Below the pieces are notes generated by a model. The model had not been told where the DNA came from. It was given only the letters and a program-made list of their open reading frames with translations, and made no database searches. From Paracidovorax wautersii (GTDB lineage: Bacteria > Pseudomonadota > Gammaproteobacteria > Burkholderiales > Burkholderiaceae_C): 59,921 nucleotides of DNA. The position numbers and the translations under genes are program-made. Position 1 is the first letter of the stretch, and every line of letters starts with the position of its first letter. The stretch covers positions 1 through 59,921 of the forward strand of contig WNDQ01000022.1 of the NCBI GenBank assembly GCA_009912175.1. The letters are read 5' to 3'. Of the stretch, positions 37,067-45,996 are shown piece by piece.

Positions 37067-38341
37067 ATGACCGACACGCCCTATCACGACACGCTCGAAA
37101 CCCGCGACCCGGCCCAGCGCGAGGCGGACCTGATGCAGCGGCTGGCGCGCCAAGTCGCCCATGCCCAGACGCACTGCACCGCCTACCAGCGGCTGCTGGC
37201 CGGCGTCGATCCTGCCACCATCACCTCGCGCCAGGCGCTGGCCGCCCTGCCCGTCACACGCAAGCACGAACTGCTCGCGCTGCAGCGCCAGGGCCGAACC
37301 GGTGCGGCCGATGCCTCGCCCGCGCAGCGGGTATTCGCCGGCTACGCCGTGCACGGCTGGGGCACCGGCATGCCGCGCGTCTTTGCCAGCCCCGGCCCGC
37401 TGTATGAGCCCGAGAGCGCCGGCCACGACCACTGGCGCATGGCGCGCGCCATGCACGCCGCGGGCTTTCGCCCCGGCACGCTGGTGCACAACAGCTTCGC
37501 CTACCACCTGGTGCCCGCCGGCGCCATGATGGAAGCGGGTGCGCGTGCGCTGGGCTGCACCGTGTTTCCTGGCGGCACCGGGCAAGCCGACCTCCAGCTC
37601 GAAGCCATGGCCGATCTGCGTCCCGCGGCCTACGTGGGCACGCCCAGCTTCCTGCGCATCCTGCTCGAAAAGCTGGCCGAGCGCGGCGAGCGCGCGCCCA
37701 TCGGCTGCGCCCTGGTCTCGGGCGAAGCCTGCCCGCCGTCGCTGCAGGCCTGGTTCACGCAGCAGGGCGTGTCCGTCTACCAGTGCTATGCCTCGGCCGA
37801 CCTGGGCCTGATCGCCTACGAAACCACGGCGCGCCAGGGCCTGGTGGTGGACGAGGACGTCATCGTCGAGCTCGTGCGCCCCGGCACGGGCGAGCCGGTG
37901 GCCGAGGGCGAGGTCGGCGAGGTCGTGGTCACCAACTTCAACCCCGACTACCCGCTGATCCGCTTCGGCACGGGCGATCTCTCGGCGGTGCTGCCCGGTC
38001 CCTGCCCCACAGGCCGCACCAACCTGCGGCTCAAGGGCTGGCTGGGCCGCGCCGACCAGGTCACCAAGGTGCGCGGCATGTTTGTGCACCCGGCCCAGGT
38101 CCAGGACATCGCGCGGCGGCTGCCCGGCGCGCCGCGCCTGCGGCTGCTTGTGCGCGGCGCGCAGGCCCGCGACGAATTGATCGTGCAGGTCGAATCGGCC
38201 ACCGGCGATGCCCAGGATGCCGGCCGCGTCGAAACCGCGGTGCGCGACGTCACCCGGCTGCGCGCGGCCGTCGAATTCGTGGCGCCCGGTTCGCTGCCGC
38301 CCGACGGCGCGCTCATCGCCGACGAGCGCAGCTATGACTGA
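37067..38341 (+). CDS. Phenylacetate-CoA ligase-like (PaaK family) enzyme
   Basis: A member of the ANL superfamily that should form a CoA thioester of an aromatic or related acid. The 424-residue protein matches the PaaK layout: an N-terminal Gln/Arg-rich helix region (RQVAHAQTHCTAYQRLL), then GTPSFLRILLEKL, SGEACPP, QCYASADLGLIAYE, PLIRFGTGDLSAVLPGPC and a C-terminal GRADQVTKVRGMFVHPAQV. The usual Ser/Thr/Gly P-loop is weak (VHGWGTGMP at about 102-110), so activity is less certain. It is the last gene of the ligase-transporter operon. Confidence 0.82.
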   Translation: MTDTPYHDTLETRDPAQREADLMQRLARQVAHAQTHCTAYQRLLAGVDPATITSRQALAALPVTRKHELLALQRQGRTGAADASPAQRVFAGYAVHGWGTGMPRVFASPGPLYEPESAGHDHWRMARAMHAAGFRPGTLVHNSFAYHLVPAGAMMEAGARALGCTVFPGGTGQADLQLEAMADLRPAAYVGTPSFLRILLEKLAERGERAPIGCALVSGEACPPSLQAWFTQQGVSVYQCYASADLGLIAYETTARQGLVVDEDVIVELVRPGTGEPVAEGEVGEVVVTNFNPDYPLIRFGTGDLSAVLPGPCPTGRTNLRLKGWLGRADQVTKVRGMFVHPAQVQDIARRLPGAPRLRLLVRGAQARDELIVQVESATGDAQDAGRVETAVRDVTRLRAAVEFVAPGSLPPDGALIADERSYD

Positions 38342-38463
38342 TTAGGACAAAAGTCATAGCCCGAAAACTTACTGAGAACTGACAACACAGAGCATTTTCC
38401 GCCGGTCGCCTTCAGTATTTGTCTCTATGTCCCAGGAAGCTGCTGACATTTAGCATCGGTATT

Positions 38464-38482
38464 CCCTGGTCTGTCGCCAGGG
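38464..38482 (+). promoter_or_regulatory. Stem-loop in the leader of the Bug gene
   Basis: CCCTGG - seven bases - CCAGGG forms a perfect 6-bp stem ending 21 bases before the start codon of the binding protein, just upstream of a GGAG ribosome site. It might affect mRNA stability or translation. No sigma-70 promoter could be assigned with confidence in 38342-38503. Confidence 0.3.
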
Positions 38483-38503
38483 GGACTGAGGAGAAAATTT
38501 TTT

Positions 38504-39478
38504 ATGAAACGCCTATCGATCGCCCTGCTGGCTGCTGCCGGCATGACCGCAGCCCTGGCCCAAGGCTACCCCAATAAACCGATAACAGTGGTGGTGCCTT
38601 TTTCTGCCGGTGGCCCGACGGACCGCGTCGCGCGCGATTTGGCCGAAGCTTTGCGCAAGCAGCTCAACAACGTCACGATCGTCATCGACAACGCGGCCGG
38701 CGCCGGCAGCTCCATCGGCACGGCCAAGGTCGCGCGCGCCGCACCGGACGGCTACACGCTGCTGCTCAACCACATCGCCATGGGCACCATGCCCGCGCTC
38801 TACAAGAGCCTGCCCTTCAAGGTGGAAACCGACTTCGACTACCTCGGCATCATCAACGACGTGCCGATGACGCTGATCGGCCGCCCCACGCTGGAGGCCA
38901 ACAACTACTCGGAGCTGGCCACCTGGATCAACGCCAACAAGGGCAAGATCAACCTGGGCAACGCCGGCCTGGGCGCCGCCTCGCAACTGTGCGGCCTGCT
39001 GCTCGACAGCGCGCTCAAGGCCAACATGACGGCCGTGCCCTACAAGGGCACCGCCCCGGCCATCGCCGACCTGATGGGCGGCCAGATCGACCTGCTGTGC
39101 GACCAGACCACCAACACCACCGGTCAGATCGAGGGCAAGAAGGTCAAGGCCTACGCGGTGACCACCGCCAAGCGCCTGACCACGCCGCAGCTCAAGGACC
39201 TGCCCACGCTGCAGGAAGTGGGCGTCAAGGGCTTCGAAGTGACCATCTGGCACGGCCTGTACGGCCCCAAGGGCCTGCCCGCCGATGTGGCGACCAAGCT
39301 CAACACCGCCCTCAAGGCCGCGCTCAAGGACCCCGAGTTCATCAAGCGCCAGGAAGGCCTGGGCGCGGTCGTTGCCACCGACAACCGCCAGGAACCGGAA
39401 GGCCACAAGAAGTTCGTGGCCGCCGAGATCGCCAAGTGGGGCCCGGTCATCAAGGCTGCGGGCGTGAGCGCGGACTGA
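38504..39478 (+). CDS. Bug-family (TctC-like) periplasmic solute-binding protein
   Basis: Extracytoplasmic receptors of this family are very numerous in Burkholderiales and bind organic acids; some serve tripartite tricarboxylate transporters. The 324-residue protein has a signal peptide (about 1-20, ending ALAQ), the family start YPNKPITVVVPFSAGGPTD, and GAGSSIGTAKVARAAPDGYT. No membrane subunits (TctA, TctB) are nearby, so it is an orphan receptor, which is usual for the family. It has its own strong terminator. Whether it belongs to the preceding ligase operon is unclear. Confidence 0.92.
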   Translation: MKRLSIALLAAAGMTAALAQGYPNKPITVVVPFSAGGPTDRVARDLAEALRKQLNNVTIVIDNAAGAGSSIGTAKVARAAPDGYTLLLNHIAMGTMPALYKSLPFKVETDFDYLGIINDVPMTLIGRPTLEANNYSELATWINANKGKINLGNAGLGAASQLCGLLLDSALKANMTAVPYKGTAPAIADLMGGQIDLLCDQTTNTTGQIEGKKVKAYAVTTAKRLTTPQLKDLPTLQEVGVKGFEVTIWHGLYGPKGLPADVATKLNTALKAALKDPEFIKRQEGLGAVVATDNRQEPEGHKKFVAAEIAKWGPVIKAAGVSAD

Positions 39479-39500
39479 TCCTCTTCACTCGCCCATGACA

Positions 39501-39531
39501 AAACGCCAGGACGCTGTCCTGGCGTTTTTTT
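39501..39531 (+). terminator. Rho-independent terminator after the Bug gene
   Basis: A perfect 12-bp stem (AAACGCCAGGAC / GTCCTGGCGTTT) with a three-base loop merges into seven T residues. The A-rich start also makes it usable by the convergent DUF1840 transcript. Confidence 0.92.
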
Positions 39532-39541
39532 ATTCAGGGGG

Positions 39542-39853
39542 TTAAACGCCCCAGGTCACACGCTCGCCGGCTGCGGCGCTTTCACGCAGCATCTGGATGA
39601 AAGGGGCGGCGCGCTGGCGCAGCGAGACGGCCGGCTCGGCCCGGGCCCCGGGCTCGGTGTCGTCGTCATCGTCGCGGCGGGTTTTCTCGGCGCCGGCGGC
39701 GCGCTCCAGGGCGGCGATCGCCGCGGGCATGTCCTCCGGCAGGATGACGCCCTGCGCCCCCGCCGACTTGCCGATCGCCTGCAACACCTGCTTGGCGGGC
39801 GCTTCAAGCATGGTGAGATCGGCGCTGGCCCTGGATTTGAAGCGATACAGCAT
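39542..39853 (-). CDS. DUF1840 domain protein
   Basis: A 103-residue cytosolic protein of unknown function found mainly in Burkholderiales. The start MLYRFKSRASADLTMLEAPAKQVL and the end PFIQMLRESAAAGERVTWGV are the family ends, with an acidic run (DDDDD at about 61-65) between them. ATG 39853 is preceded by GGAGG. It lies 28 bases after the cfa stop on the same strand and may be its downstream partner. Confidence 0.82.
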   Translation of the reverse strand: MLYRFKSRASADLTMLEAPAKQVLQAIGKSAGAQGVILPEDMPAAIAALERAAGAEKTRRDDDDDTEPGARAEPAVSLRQRAAPFIQMLRESAAAGERVTWGV

Positions 39854-39881
39854 GCAGCCTCCGGGTGGTTCGTTCTTTCTT

Positions 39882-41147
39882 TCAATCGTAGATGTAGCCG
39901 CGGTTGAACGGGTAGACCGATTGCGCACCGCGCAGCGCGCCGCTGTGGATGTCGCCATCGGGCCGTATCGCCAGCATCTGGTGCAGGCTGATCCAGCCCT
40001 GCTCGAAAGCCAGCGCGCAGCCCGAGAGGTAGAGCCGGTAGGCGCGCAGGATCTTCTCGGCGCGCTCGCCGGCCGTGGTGCGCAGCACGTCCAGGGCCTC
40101 GCCCAGTTGCGATTCCAACCCGTCCGACCAGGCCCACAGCGTCTTGGCGTAATGCGGGCGCAGGCTTTCCATGTCCACGGTTTCCAGTTCGGCCTCGGCG
40201 ATGTATTCGAGCACGTGGCTGACGTGCAGCAGCTCGCCGCCCGGGAAGATGTATTTCTCGATGAACTCGCCCATGCCCGCGCCCAGCCGTGCGTTGCGGG
40301 TGCCACCGGCCGTGATGCCGTGGTTCATGACCAGTCCGCCCGGCTTGAGCAGGCGGTAGAGCTTGCTGAAATAGGCCGCCATGTTGGCGCGGCCCACGTG
40401 CTCGAACATGCCGACCGACGAAATCTTGTCGTAGGGCTGGCCTTCGTCGAGCAGCCGGTAGTCGCGCAGCTCTATGCGCACGCGCCCCTGCAGCCCTTTT
40501 TCCTCGATCAGGCGGTTGACGTAGGCGTGCTGGTTCTTCGACAGCGTGATGCCGGTGGCGTCCACGCCGTAGTGCTCGGCGGCCCACAGCAGCAAGCCGC
40601 CCCAGCCCGCCCCGACGTCGAGGTAACGTTCGCCGGGTTTGAGCTGCAGCTTGCGGCAGATGTGGTCGAGCTTGGCCTCTTGCGCCTGGGCCAGCGTCAT
40701 CGCGGGTTCGCGGTAGTAGGCGCAGGAATAGACACGCCGCGGGTCCAGCCACAGCCGGTAGAAATCGTCGGAAACGTCATAGTGGAACTGGATCTGCTCG
40801 GCGTCCTTCTCCAGCGTGTGGTGGGCGAGCGAGCGGGCCCGGCGCCAGACGCCGGTCCACCAGGTGTGGGTGGCCCCGACCGGATTGCTGCCGATGAGGT
40901 GCGAGGCCGCGACCATCAGGTCGTGCATATTGCCCTCGATGTCGAGCTGGCCCTCGACGTATTCCTGGCCGACCACCCCGATCTGGCCGGCGGCCAGGTT
41001 GGCCAGGCTCGACCAGTGCTTGAGCCGCGCACGCACCTGCGCGGGCTCCTGGCCGACACACTGCCTATTGGGCAACTCCAGAACAACGTCGACCGGCAAC
41101 TGGGCCAGTCGCGACTCCATCTGCTGCGTGAGAGGTTCCATGGTCAT
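39882..41147 (-). CDS. cfa: Cyclopropane-fatty-acyl-phospholipid synthase family methyltransferase
   Basis: The enzyme transfers a methylene group from S-adenosylmethionine to unsaturated acyl chains of membrane phospholipids. The 421-residue protein has the SAM motif YLDVGAGWGG, preceded by FHYDVSDDFYRLWLD and YSCAYY, and followed by VGMFEHVGRANM and GEFIEKYIFPGG, all standard for the family. Start is ATG 41147; an ATG two codons later is possible. The closing YPFNRGYIYD is also typical. It is not linked to other lipid genes here. Confidence 0.9.
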   Translation of the reverse strand: MTMEPLTQQMESRLAQLPVDVVLELPNRQCVGQEPAQVRARLKHWSSLANLAAGQIGVVGQEYVEGQLDIEGNMHDLMVAASHLIGSNPVGATHTWWTGVWRRARSLAHHTLEKDAEQIQFHYDVSDDFYRLWLDPRRVYSCAYYREPAMTLAQAQEAKLDHICRKLQLKPGERYLDVGAGWGGLLLWAAEHYGVDATGITLSKNQHAYVNRLIEEKGLQGRVRIELRDYRLLDEGQPYDKISSVGMFEHVGRANMAAYFSKLYRLLKPGGLVMNHGITAGGTRNARLGAGMGEFIEKYIFPGGELLHVSHVLEYIAEAELETVDMESLRPHYAKTLWAWSDGLESQLGEALDVLRTTAGERAEKILRAYRLYLSGCALAFEQGWISLHQMLAIRPDGDIHSGALRGAQSVYPFNRGYIYD

Positions 41148-41473
41148 GGCACACGATCTTAGGAAATGCATCTCGCGCGTCAAGCATCTTTGCGCGCGAA
41201 CCCCTGCGGGCGTCCTCCGACACGCGGTTTTCTCCAGGATCAGCCTCGGCTCATTCCCCCTGCCCCCTGCGACGCCAGTTGGCGTTGGCACGGGTTTTCT
41301 GCGCCAACCTCTCTCCAGGACAACCGGAAACCGGACGAAACTCGACCCGGCCATTGTTCACGGCCGGGCGTGGCACAGCAGTCGCCTCGCAGAAATCTGT
41401 AGACCGGGCTCGGTCTTTCGTTGCCGTCACACGGGCGGCGCCCAAACGGCGTATGGGCGTGCGCGCTGCCAGG
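41148..41473. other. Non-coding gap between the Sua5-type gene and cfa
   Basis: No protein-like frame was found in these 326 bases. Three inverted repeats are visible: ACGCCA-GT-TGGCGT (41272-41285), CCCGGCC - nine bases - GGCCGGG (41346-41368) and GACCG-GGCT-CGGTC (41402-41415). None has a T-run in the minus direction of the flanking genes, so none is a clear terminator. A cfa promoter probably lies here but could not be assigned. Confidence 0.5.
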
Positions 41474-42475
41474 TCAGGCCGCGGCGCGCTGTAAACGGTC
41501 GCGCACGCCTTCCCAGTGGTCGTCGCTTGGCGGGCGCTCGATCCAGATGGCGGACACGCCCAGGGCGTCGAGTTCGTGCAGCACGGCGAACAGGTCATGC
41601 GCCACGGCCGCCGCGTCCGCCGGCATGGCGCGCACAACGACGTCGCCCCGCAGGCCCGCAGGCAAGGCGCTGCGTGCGTAGACGGCAGGCGCCGGGTCGC
41701 CGGGCTGCAGCGCGGCCAGGGCCTGCGCCAGTTCGTGCGCGTCCATCAGCAGCACACGCGCGGCAGGCGCATAGTGCGACGCCAGCGTGCCCGAGGCCCG
41801 CGGCGTGGCCTTGGCCTGTTGCAGCTCGGGGTCGTCGCGCTCGCGCAGAGGCATGCCGGCCGCGGCCTCCAACGCCGTGCGGTCGAGCACGCCGGGGCGC
41901 AGCAGCACGGGCACGCCCCGCGTGCAGTCGATGATGGTCGACTCGATCCCCACGTCGCAGGCGCCGCCGTCGATCACCAGCAGTTGCTCGCCCAGTTCGT
42001 CGACGACGTGGCGGGCCGTGGTCGGGCTGACCCGGCCGAAGCGGTTGGCGCTGGGTGCGGCCACGCCATGCACGCCATGCGCCCAGGCCGCACGCAGGAT
42101 GGCCTGGGCCACCGGGTGCGACGGGCAGCGCAGGCCGATCGAGTCCTGGCCGCCCGCGGCCGCAGCCGCCTGCCCCTCGCGCCGCGGCAGGATGAGCGTG
42201 AGCGGGCCCGGCCAGAACGCGTCGATCAGGCGCTGGGCAAACGCCGGCACCTGGCTGGCGAATTCGGCCACGCGGCCGGCGTCGCTCACGTGCACGATCA
42301 AGGGATGGTCGGCCGGGCGGTTCTTGGCCGCGTAGACCTTGGCCACCGCCGCGTCGCTGGCGGCGTCGGCCGCCAGGCCGTAGACGGTTTCGGTCGGCAG
42401 GCCCAGCAGTTCGCCTTGCGCCAGCGTCTGTGCGGCCAGTTCGATGGCCTGGGGATCGGTTCCTGCGCGAATCAC
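41474..42475 (-). CDS. Threonylcarbamoyl-AMP synthase (Sua5/YrdC type)
   Basis: The enzyme makes threonylcarbamoyl-AMP from threonine, bicarbonate and ATP for the t6A modification of tRNA. From a GTG at 42475 the protein has 333 residues. The YrdC domain comes first (LPTETVYGLAADAASDAAVAKVYAAKNRP, WPGPLTLIL, GLRCPSHP, APSANRFG, STIIDCT), followed by the C-terminal Sua5 domain (SGTLASHYAPAARVLL). An ATG at 42550 is also in frame but would lie inside purK, so the GTG is preferred. purK ends 25 bases upstream, so the three genes purE-purK-sua5 form one run. Confidence 0.9.
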   Translation of the reverse strand: MIRAGTDPQAIELAAQTLAQGELLGLPTETVYGLAADAASDAAVAKVYAAKNRPADHPLIVHVSDAGRVAEFASQVPAFAQRLIDAFWPGPLTLILPRREGQAAAAAGGQDSIGLRCPSHPVAQAILRAAWAHGVHGVAAPSANRFGRVSPTTARHVVDELGEQLLVIDGGACDVGIESTIIDCTRGVPVLLRPGVLDRTALEAAAGMPLRERDDPELQQAKATPRASGTLASHYAPAARVLLMDAHELAQALAALQPGDPAPAVYARSALPAGLRGDVVVRAMPADAAAVAHDLFAVLHELDALGVSAIWIERPPSDDHWEGVRDRLQRAAA

Positions 42476-42500
42476 GTCGTCAGCCTTGTGCCAGCGTGCA

Positions 42501-43667
42501 TCAGAACGCGGCAATGCCGAGAATGCCGGCCGCTTCCAGGGCCACGGCACGCGCCTGCGCCGCGTCGGCGCCCGTCACGTTGAGGTGGCCCATCTTGCGG
42601 CCCGGGCGCGCCTCGGTCTTGCCGTAGAGATGCAGGTGGGTGCCGGGCAGCGCCAGCACGGCAGCCCAGTCGGGTGCACGCTCGGCGCCGCTGGCGTCGA
42701 ACCACAGGTCGCCCAGCAGATTGAGCATGAAGGCCGGGCTGTGCTGGCGCGGCTGCACCAGCGGCAGGCCGGCCATGGCGCGCACCTGCAGTTCGAACTG
42801 CGAGACGTCGCACGCGTCCTGGCTGTAGTGCCCGCTGTTGTGCGGGCGCGGCGCAATCTCGTTGACCACCAGTTGGCCGTCCTGCAGCACGAAGAATTCC
42901 ACGCACAGCACGCCCACGTAGTTCACGCCGTCGGCGATGGACCGGGCGGCGGCGACCGCCTGCGCGGCCAGCGCCGGGGGCACGTTGTCCGCATGCACTT
43001 CGGTCACGGCCAGGATGCCGTCGCGGTGCAGGTTGCGCTGCACGGGCAAGTGAACCGACTGGCCGTCGACGCCGCGCGCCACGATGACCGAATACTCGTC
43101 GGCCAGCGGCAGCATCTTTTCGAGCACGCAGGGCACGCGCTGCAGGCGCTCCCAGGCCGCGCGCAGCTCGTCGCGGCTGGCCACGCGCACCTGGCCCTTG
43201 CCGTCGTAGCCCATGCGGGCGGTCTTGAGGATGCCGGGCAGCAAGTCGTCCGCGACGGCCGCAAGCTGCGCCTCGTCCTCGATCACGGCGTACGGCGCGC
43301 ACGGCACGCCGCAGCGCACGAAGTGGGCCTTTTCAAGCGCGCGGTCCTGCGCGATCGCCACGGCGTCGGCCGCGGGAGACACCGGCCGCGTGCGCGCCAG
43401 GGCCCGCAGCGCGGGCGCGGGCACGTTCTCGAACTCGGTGGTGATGGCCGCACACAGGCCAGCCAGTTCGGCCAGGGCCTGTTCGTCGTCGTAGGCGGCG
43501 CGCAGATGCCGGTGGCTGACCAGCCCGGCCGGGCTGGTGGCATCGGGCTCCAGCACCACGGTTTCGTAACCCATGCGCTGGGCCTCGTGCACGAACATGC
43601 GGCCGAGTTGGCCGCCGCCCATCACGCCCAGCGTGGCGCCGGGCAGGATCACGCGCTCGCGGTTCAT
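42501..43667 (-). CDS. purK: N5-carboxyaminoimidazole ribonucleotide synthase PurK
   Basis: PurK is the ATP-grasp enzyme that carboxylates AIR to N5-CAIR in purine synthesis. The 388-residue protein starts with the nucleotide-binding [17 protein letters not shown] and shows [40 protein letters not shown] and the C-terminal [16 protein letters not shown], all diagnostic. Its ATG overlaps the purE stop by four bases, so purE and purK are coupled. Confidence 0.96.
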   Translation of the reverse strand: MNRERVILPGATLGVMGGGQLGRMFVHEAQRMGYETVVLEPDATSPAGLVSHRHLRAAYDDEQALAELAGLCAAITTEFENVPAPALRALARTRPVSPAADAVAIAQDRALEKAHFVRCGVPCAPYAVIEDEAQLAAVADDLLPGILKTARMGYDGKGQVRVASRDELRAAWERLQRVPCVLEKMLPLADEYSVIVARGVDGQSVHLPVQRNLHRDGILAVTEVHADNVPPALAAQAVAAARSIADGVNYVGVLCVEFFVLQDGQLVVNEIAPRPHNSGHYSQDACDVSQFELQVRAMAGLPLVQPRQHSPAFMLNLLGDLWFDASGAERAPDWAAVLALPGTHLHLYGKTEARPGRKMGHLNVTGADAAQARAVALEAAGILGIAAF

Positions 43668-44158
43668 GGCTGGGGCGGCAGCGTCATGGCGCGCGCCGCT
43701 TCGGTCTGCTCGGCGCGGAAAGCCTCCAGACGCGCGCGCAGGTCGGCGTCGTGATTGGCCAGCAGCGCCACGGCAAACAGGGCGGCATTGGCCGCGCCCG
43801 CCGCGCCGATGGCAAACGTTGCCACCGGAATGCCCTTGGGCATCTGCACGATGGAATGCAGCGAATCCACGCCCTGCAGGTGGCGGCTGGCCACCGGCAC
43901 GCCCAGCACGGGCACCACGGTCTTGGCGGCCAGCATGCCGGGCAGGTGGGCGGCGCCACCCGCGCCCGCGATGATGGCCTGCAGGCCACGCGCGGCGGCC
44001 TGTTCGGCATAACGGAACATGTCGTCGGGCATGCGGTGGGCGGAGACCACCTGCGCCTCGTGGGCAATGCCGAATTGCTGAAGAATCTGGACCGCGTGCT
44101 GCATGGTGTCCCAGTCGCTGCTGGAGCCCATGACCACGCCAATTTTGGGGGAGTTCAT
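43664..44158 (-). CDS. purE: N5-carboxyaminoimidazole ribonucleotide mutase PurE
   Basis: PurE converts N5-CAIR to CAIR. The 164-residue class I enzyme has the substrate loop [13 protein letters not shown] near the N-terminus, VVSAHRMPD with the active-site His, and [15 protein letters not shown]. The C-terminal tail is normal. It leads the purE-purK-sua5 run. Expression would start in the 127-base gap that it shares with the divergent cnoX; no purine-repressor site could be identified. Confidence 0.96.
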   Translation of the reverse strand: MNSPKIGVVMGSSSDWDTMQHAVQILQQFGIAHEAQVVSAHRMPDDMFRYAEQAAARGLQAIIAGAGGAAHLPGMLAAKTVVPVLGVPVASRHLQGVDSLHSIVQMPKGIPVATFAIGAAGAANAALFAVALLANHDADLRARLEAFRAEQTEAARAMTLPPQP

Positions 44159-44285
44159 ATTGGAATTTTAAGGGGAACCCTCAATTATCCCGGTTCACGG
44201 CCCCGGCCGCGTCGGCGGCACAATAGCCGCCTGCCCTTGTTTCCCGTCACGGCCCGCGCGCCGTGCGCTCCCCGCTGGACCCGAC

Positions 44286-45206
44286 ATGATCGACATCACG
44301 CTAGACAACTTCCAGGCCGAACTGATCGAAGCCTCCACCCGCACGCCCGTCCTGCTCGACATCTGGGCCGAATGGTGCGGCCCCTGCAAGCAACTCGGCC
44401 CGGTGCTCGAACAGCTCGAAATCGACTACGCCGGCCGCTTCATCCTGGCCAAGCTCGATGCCGACAAGGTGCCGCAGATCTCGCAGCAGCTCAGCCAGAT
44501 GTTCGGCGTGCGCAGCATTCCGTTCTGCGTGCTGTTCAAGGACGGCCAGCCCGTCGACGGCTTCGTCGGCGCGCTGCCGGCCGCGCAGGTCCGCGAATTC
44601 CTCGACAAGCACGTCGCCTCCGCCGAGGAAGCCGCGGCCGAGGAAGAAGGCCAGGCCGCGCAGCAGGCGCTGGCCGAGGGCGACACCGAGTCCGCGCTGG
44701 AGAGCCTGCAGCAGGCCGTGGCCACCGACCCGGCCAACGACACGGCCCGCTTCGACTACCTCAAGCTGCTGCTGCAGCTCGGCCGCGACGACGACGCCAA
44801 GGTCGCCTTCGCCCCGGTACTGCCCAAGGTGGCACTCGACCGGCGCTTCGCCGCCATCCAGGCCTGGATCGATGCACGCGACTACGCGACGGGCACCACC
44901 GGCCGCGCCGAGGACAGCGCCAGCCTGCAGGCGCGCATCGCCGCCAACAAGCGCGACTTCGACGCCCGCTTTGCCCTGGCCCAGACCCTGATGGCCGAGC
45001 AGCAATGGCCCCATGCCATGGACGAGCTGCTGGAGATCCTGATGCGTGACCGCACTTGGAATGGCGAAGCCGCACGCAAGACCTATGTGTCGATCCTGGA
45101 GATCATCGAGCCGCCGCCCGTCAAGGTCGCCGAAGGCCAGATTCCGCCGCAAGACCCCACCGTGGCGACCTACCGCCGCCGCTTGAGTTCGGTCATCCTG
45201 AGCTGA
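44286..45206 (+). CDS. Thioredoxin-fold co-chaperone (CnoX/YbbN type)
   Basis: The 306-residue protein has an N-terminal thioredoxin domain (about 1-110) with an intact WCGPCK active site (Cys 31 and Cys 34), an acidic linker (about 112-125), and a TPR-like C-terminal half (EGDTESALESLQQAV onward). This is the layout of CnoX/YbbN, a holdase that hands clients to GroEL and DnaK. The two-Cys site means it could act as a true oxidoreductase, unlike the E. coli protein. Start is ATG 44286, divergent from purE. Confidence 0.88.
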   Translation: MIDITLDNFQAELIEASTRTPVLLDIWAEWCGPCKQLGPVLEQLEIDYAGRFILAKLDADKVPQISQQLSQMFGVRSIPFCVLFKDGQPVDGFVGALPAAQVREFLDKHVASAEEAAAEEEGQAAQQALAEGDTESALESLQQAVATDPANDTARFDYLKLLLQLGRDDDAKVAFAPVLPKVALDRRFAAIQAWIDARDYATGTTGRAEDSASLQARIAANKRDFDARFALAQTLMAEQQWPHAMDELLEILMRDRTWNGEAARKTYVSILEIIEPPPVKVAEGQIPPQDPTVATYRRRLSSVILS

Positions 45207-45220
45207 GCCCCTCCGAACGC

Positions 45221-45260
45221 AACAAGCCGGCGACCCGGATGCCCCGGACGCCGGCTTGTT
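45221..45260 (+). terminator. Hairpin after the thioredoxin-fold gene
   Basis: A perfect 12-bp stem (AACAAGCCGGCG / CGCCGGCTTGTT) with a 16-base loop lies 15 bases after the stop codon. There is only a weak T tract (TTCGTTTG), so termination strength is uncertain. The convergent RcnB-like gene ends 34 bases beyond. Confidence 0.55.
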
Positions 45261-45294
45261 CGTTTGTGGGATCGAGCCCTTCAGCCCGCCGCGC

Positions 45295-45786
45295 TCAATT
45301 GGCCATGATGATCGAGGCGATGATGCCCGAGGCGATCGCCACGAGCGCGAAGTCACCCCCGATCTGCACCCAGTGGTAGCCACGCGGCGGCGGCGTCAGG
45401 CGCGGATAGCCGCGCCATTGATCGACCACGTAGTAGCGGTGCCGATAGGCCGGCGGCAGGTAGCCGCCCGGATAGACGCCCACCCGCGGACTCGGATAGC
45501 CGTGGCTGTAGCCATAGCGCGGTGGTGGCGGCGGCGCATAACGCGGGCCGGCGTGGCGGGGAGAACCCGGCCGGTAGCCGTGCCGGTAATCGCGCTGCGA
45601 GGGATGGCGATAAGCGCCGCGCGACTGGCCGGGCGGGCCCATGTCGCGCGAGGCGTAGCCGCCGTCACCGCGCTGCTCACCACGCGGGCCGCCCTGGCCA
45701 AAACCTTGATGCTGTGCCTGGGCCGCCGCGCCGGCAACCATCAGCGCGGCCGCCAGCGCACAGCCCACCCATCGACGTGTCTTCAT
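45295..45786 (-). CDS. RcnB-family periplasmic protein
   Basis: The 163-residue protein starts at ATG 45786 with a signal peptide (about 1-25, ending AAAQAQ). A low-complexity Gly/Arg/Tyr/His/Pro region follows (about 26-115), and then a C-terminal RcnB-like segment (YYVVDQWRGYPRLTPPPRGYHWVQIGGDFALVAIASGIIA). RcnB in E. coli takes part in nickel and cobalt homeostasis, but most family members are uncharacterised and no rcnA is near. The His- and Tyr-rich middle could bind metal; that is inference. An upstream GTG at 45804 is less likely. Confidence 0.8.
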   Translation of the reverse strand: MKTRRWVGCALAAALMVAGAAAQAQHQGFGQGGPRGEQRGDGGYASRDMGPPGQSRGAYRHPSQRDYRHGYRPGSPRHAGPRYAPPPPPRYGYSHGYPSPRVGVYPGGYLPPAYRHRYYVVDQWRGYPRLTPPPRGYHWVQIGGDFALVAIASGIIASIIMAN

Positions 45787-45996
45787 GCGATGCTCCGTTC
45801 TCACGTGTCATTTTTCATCTGAGAGCGGGACGGCACCGCGCAGGTTCCGGCGACACGCCGCTGGCATCGGCACAACCCGGTCATTGGAAAACACATGAAA
45901 ACCCGGATTCACAAGGAATTCAGGTCATTTTTTCAGAGCAACCGGCTTACACGCGATTACAAAAAATCGGGTTCTTCCGGGTGGCGATCATCCCGC

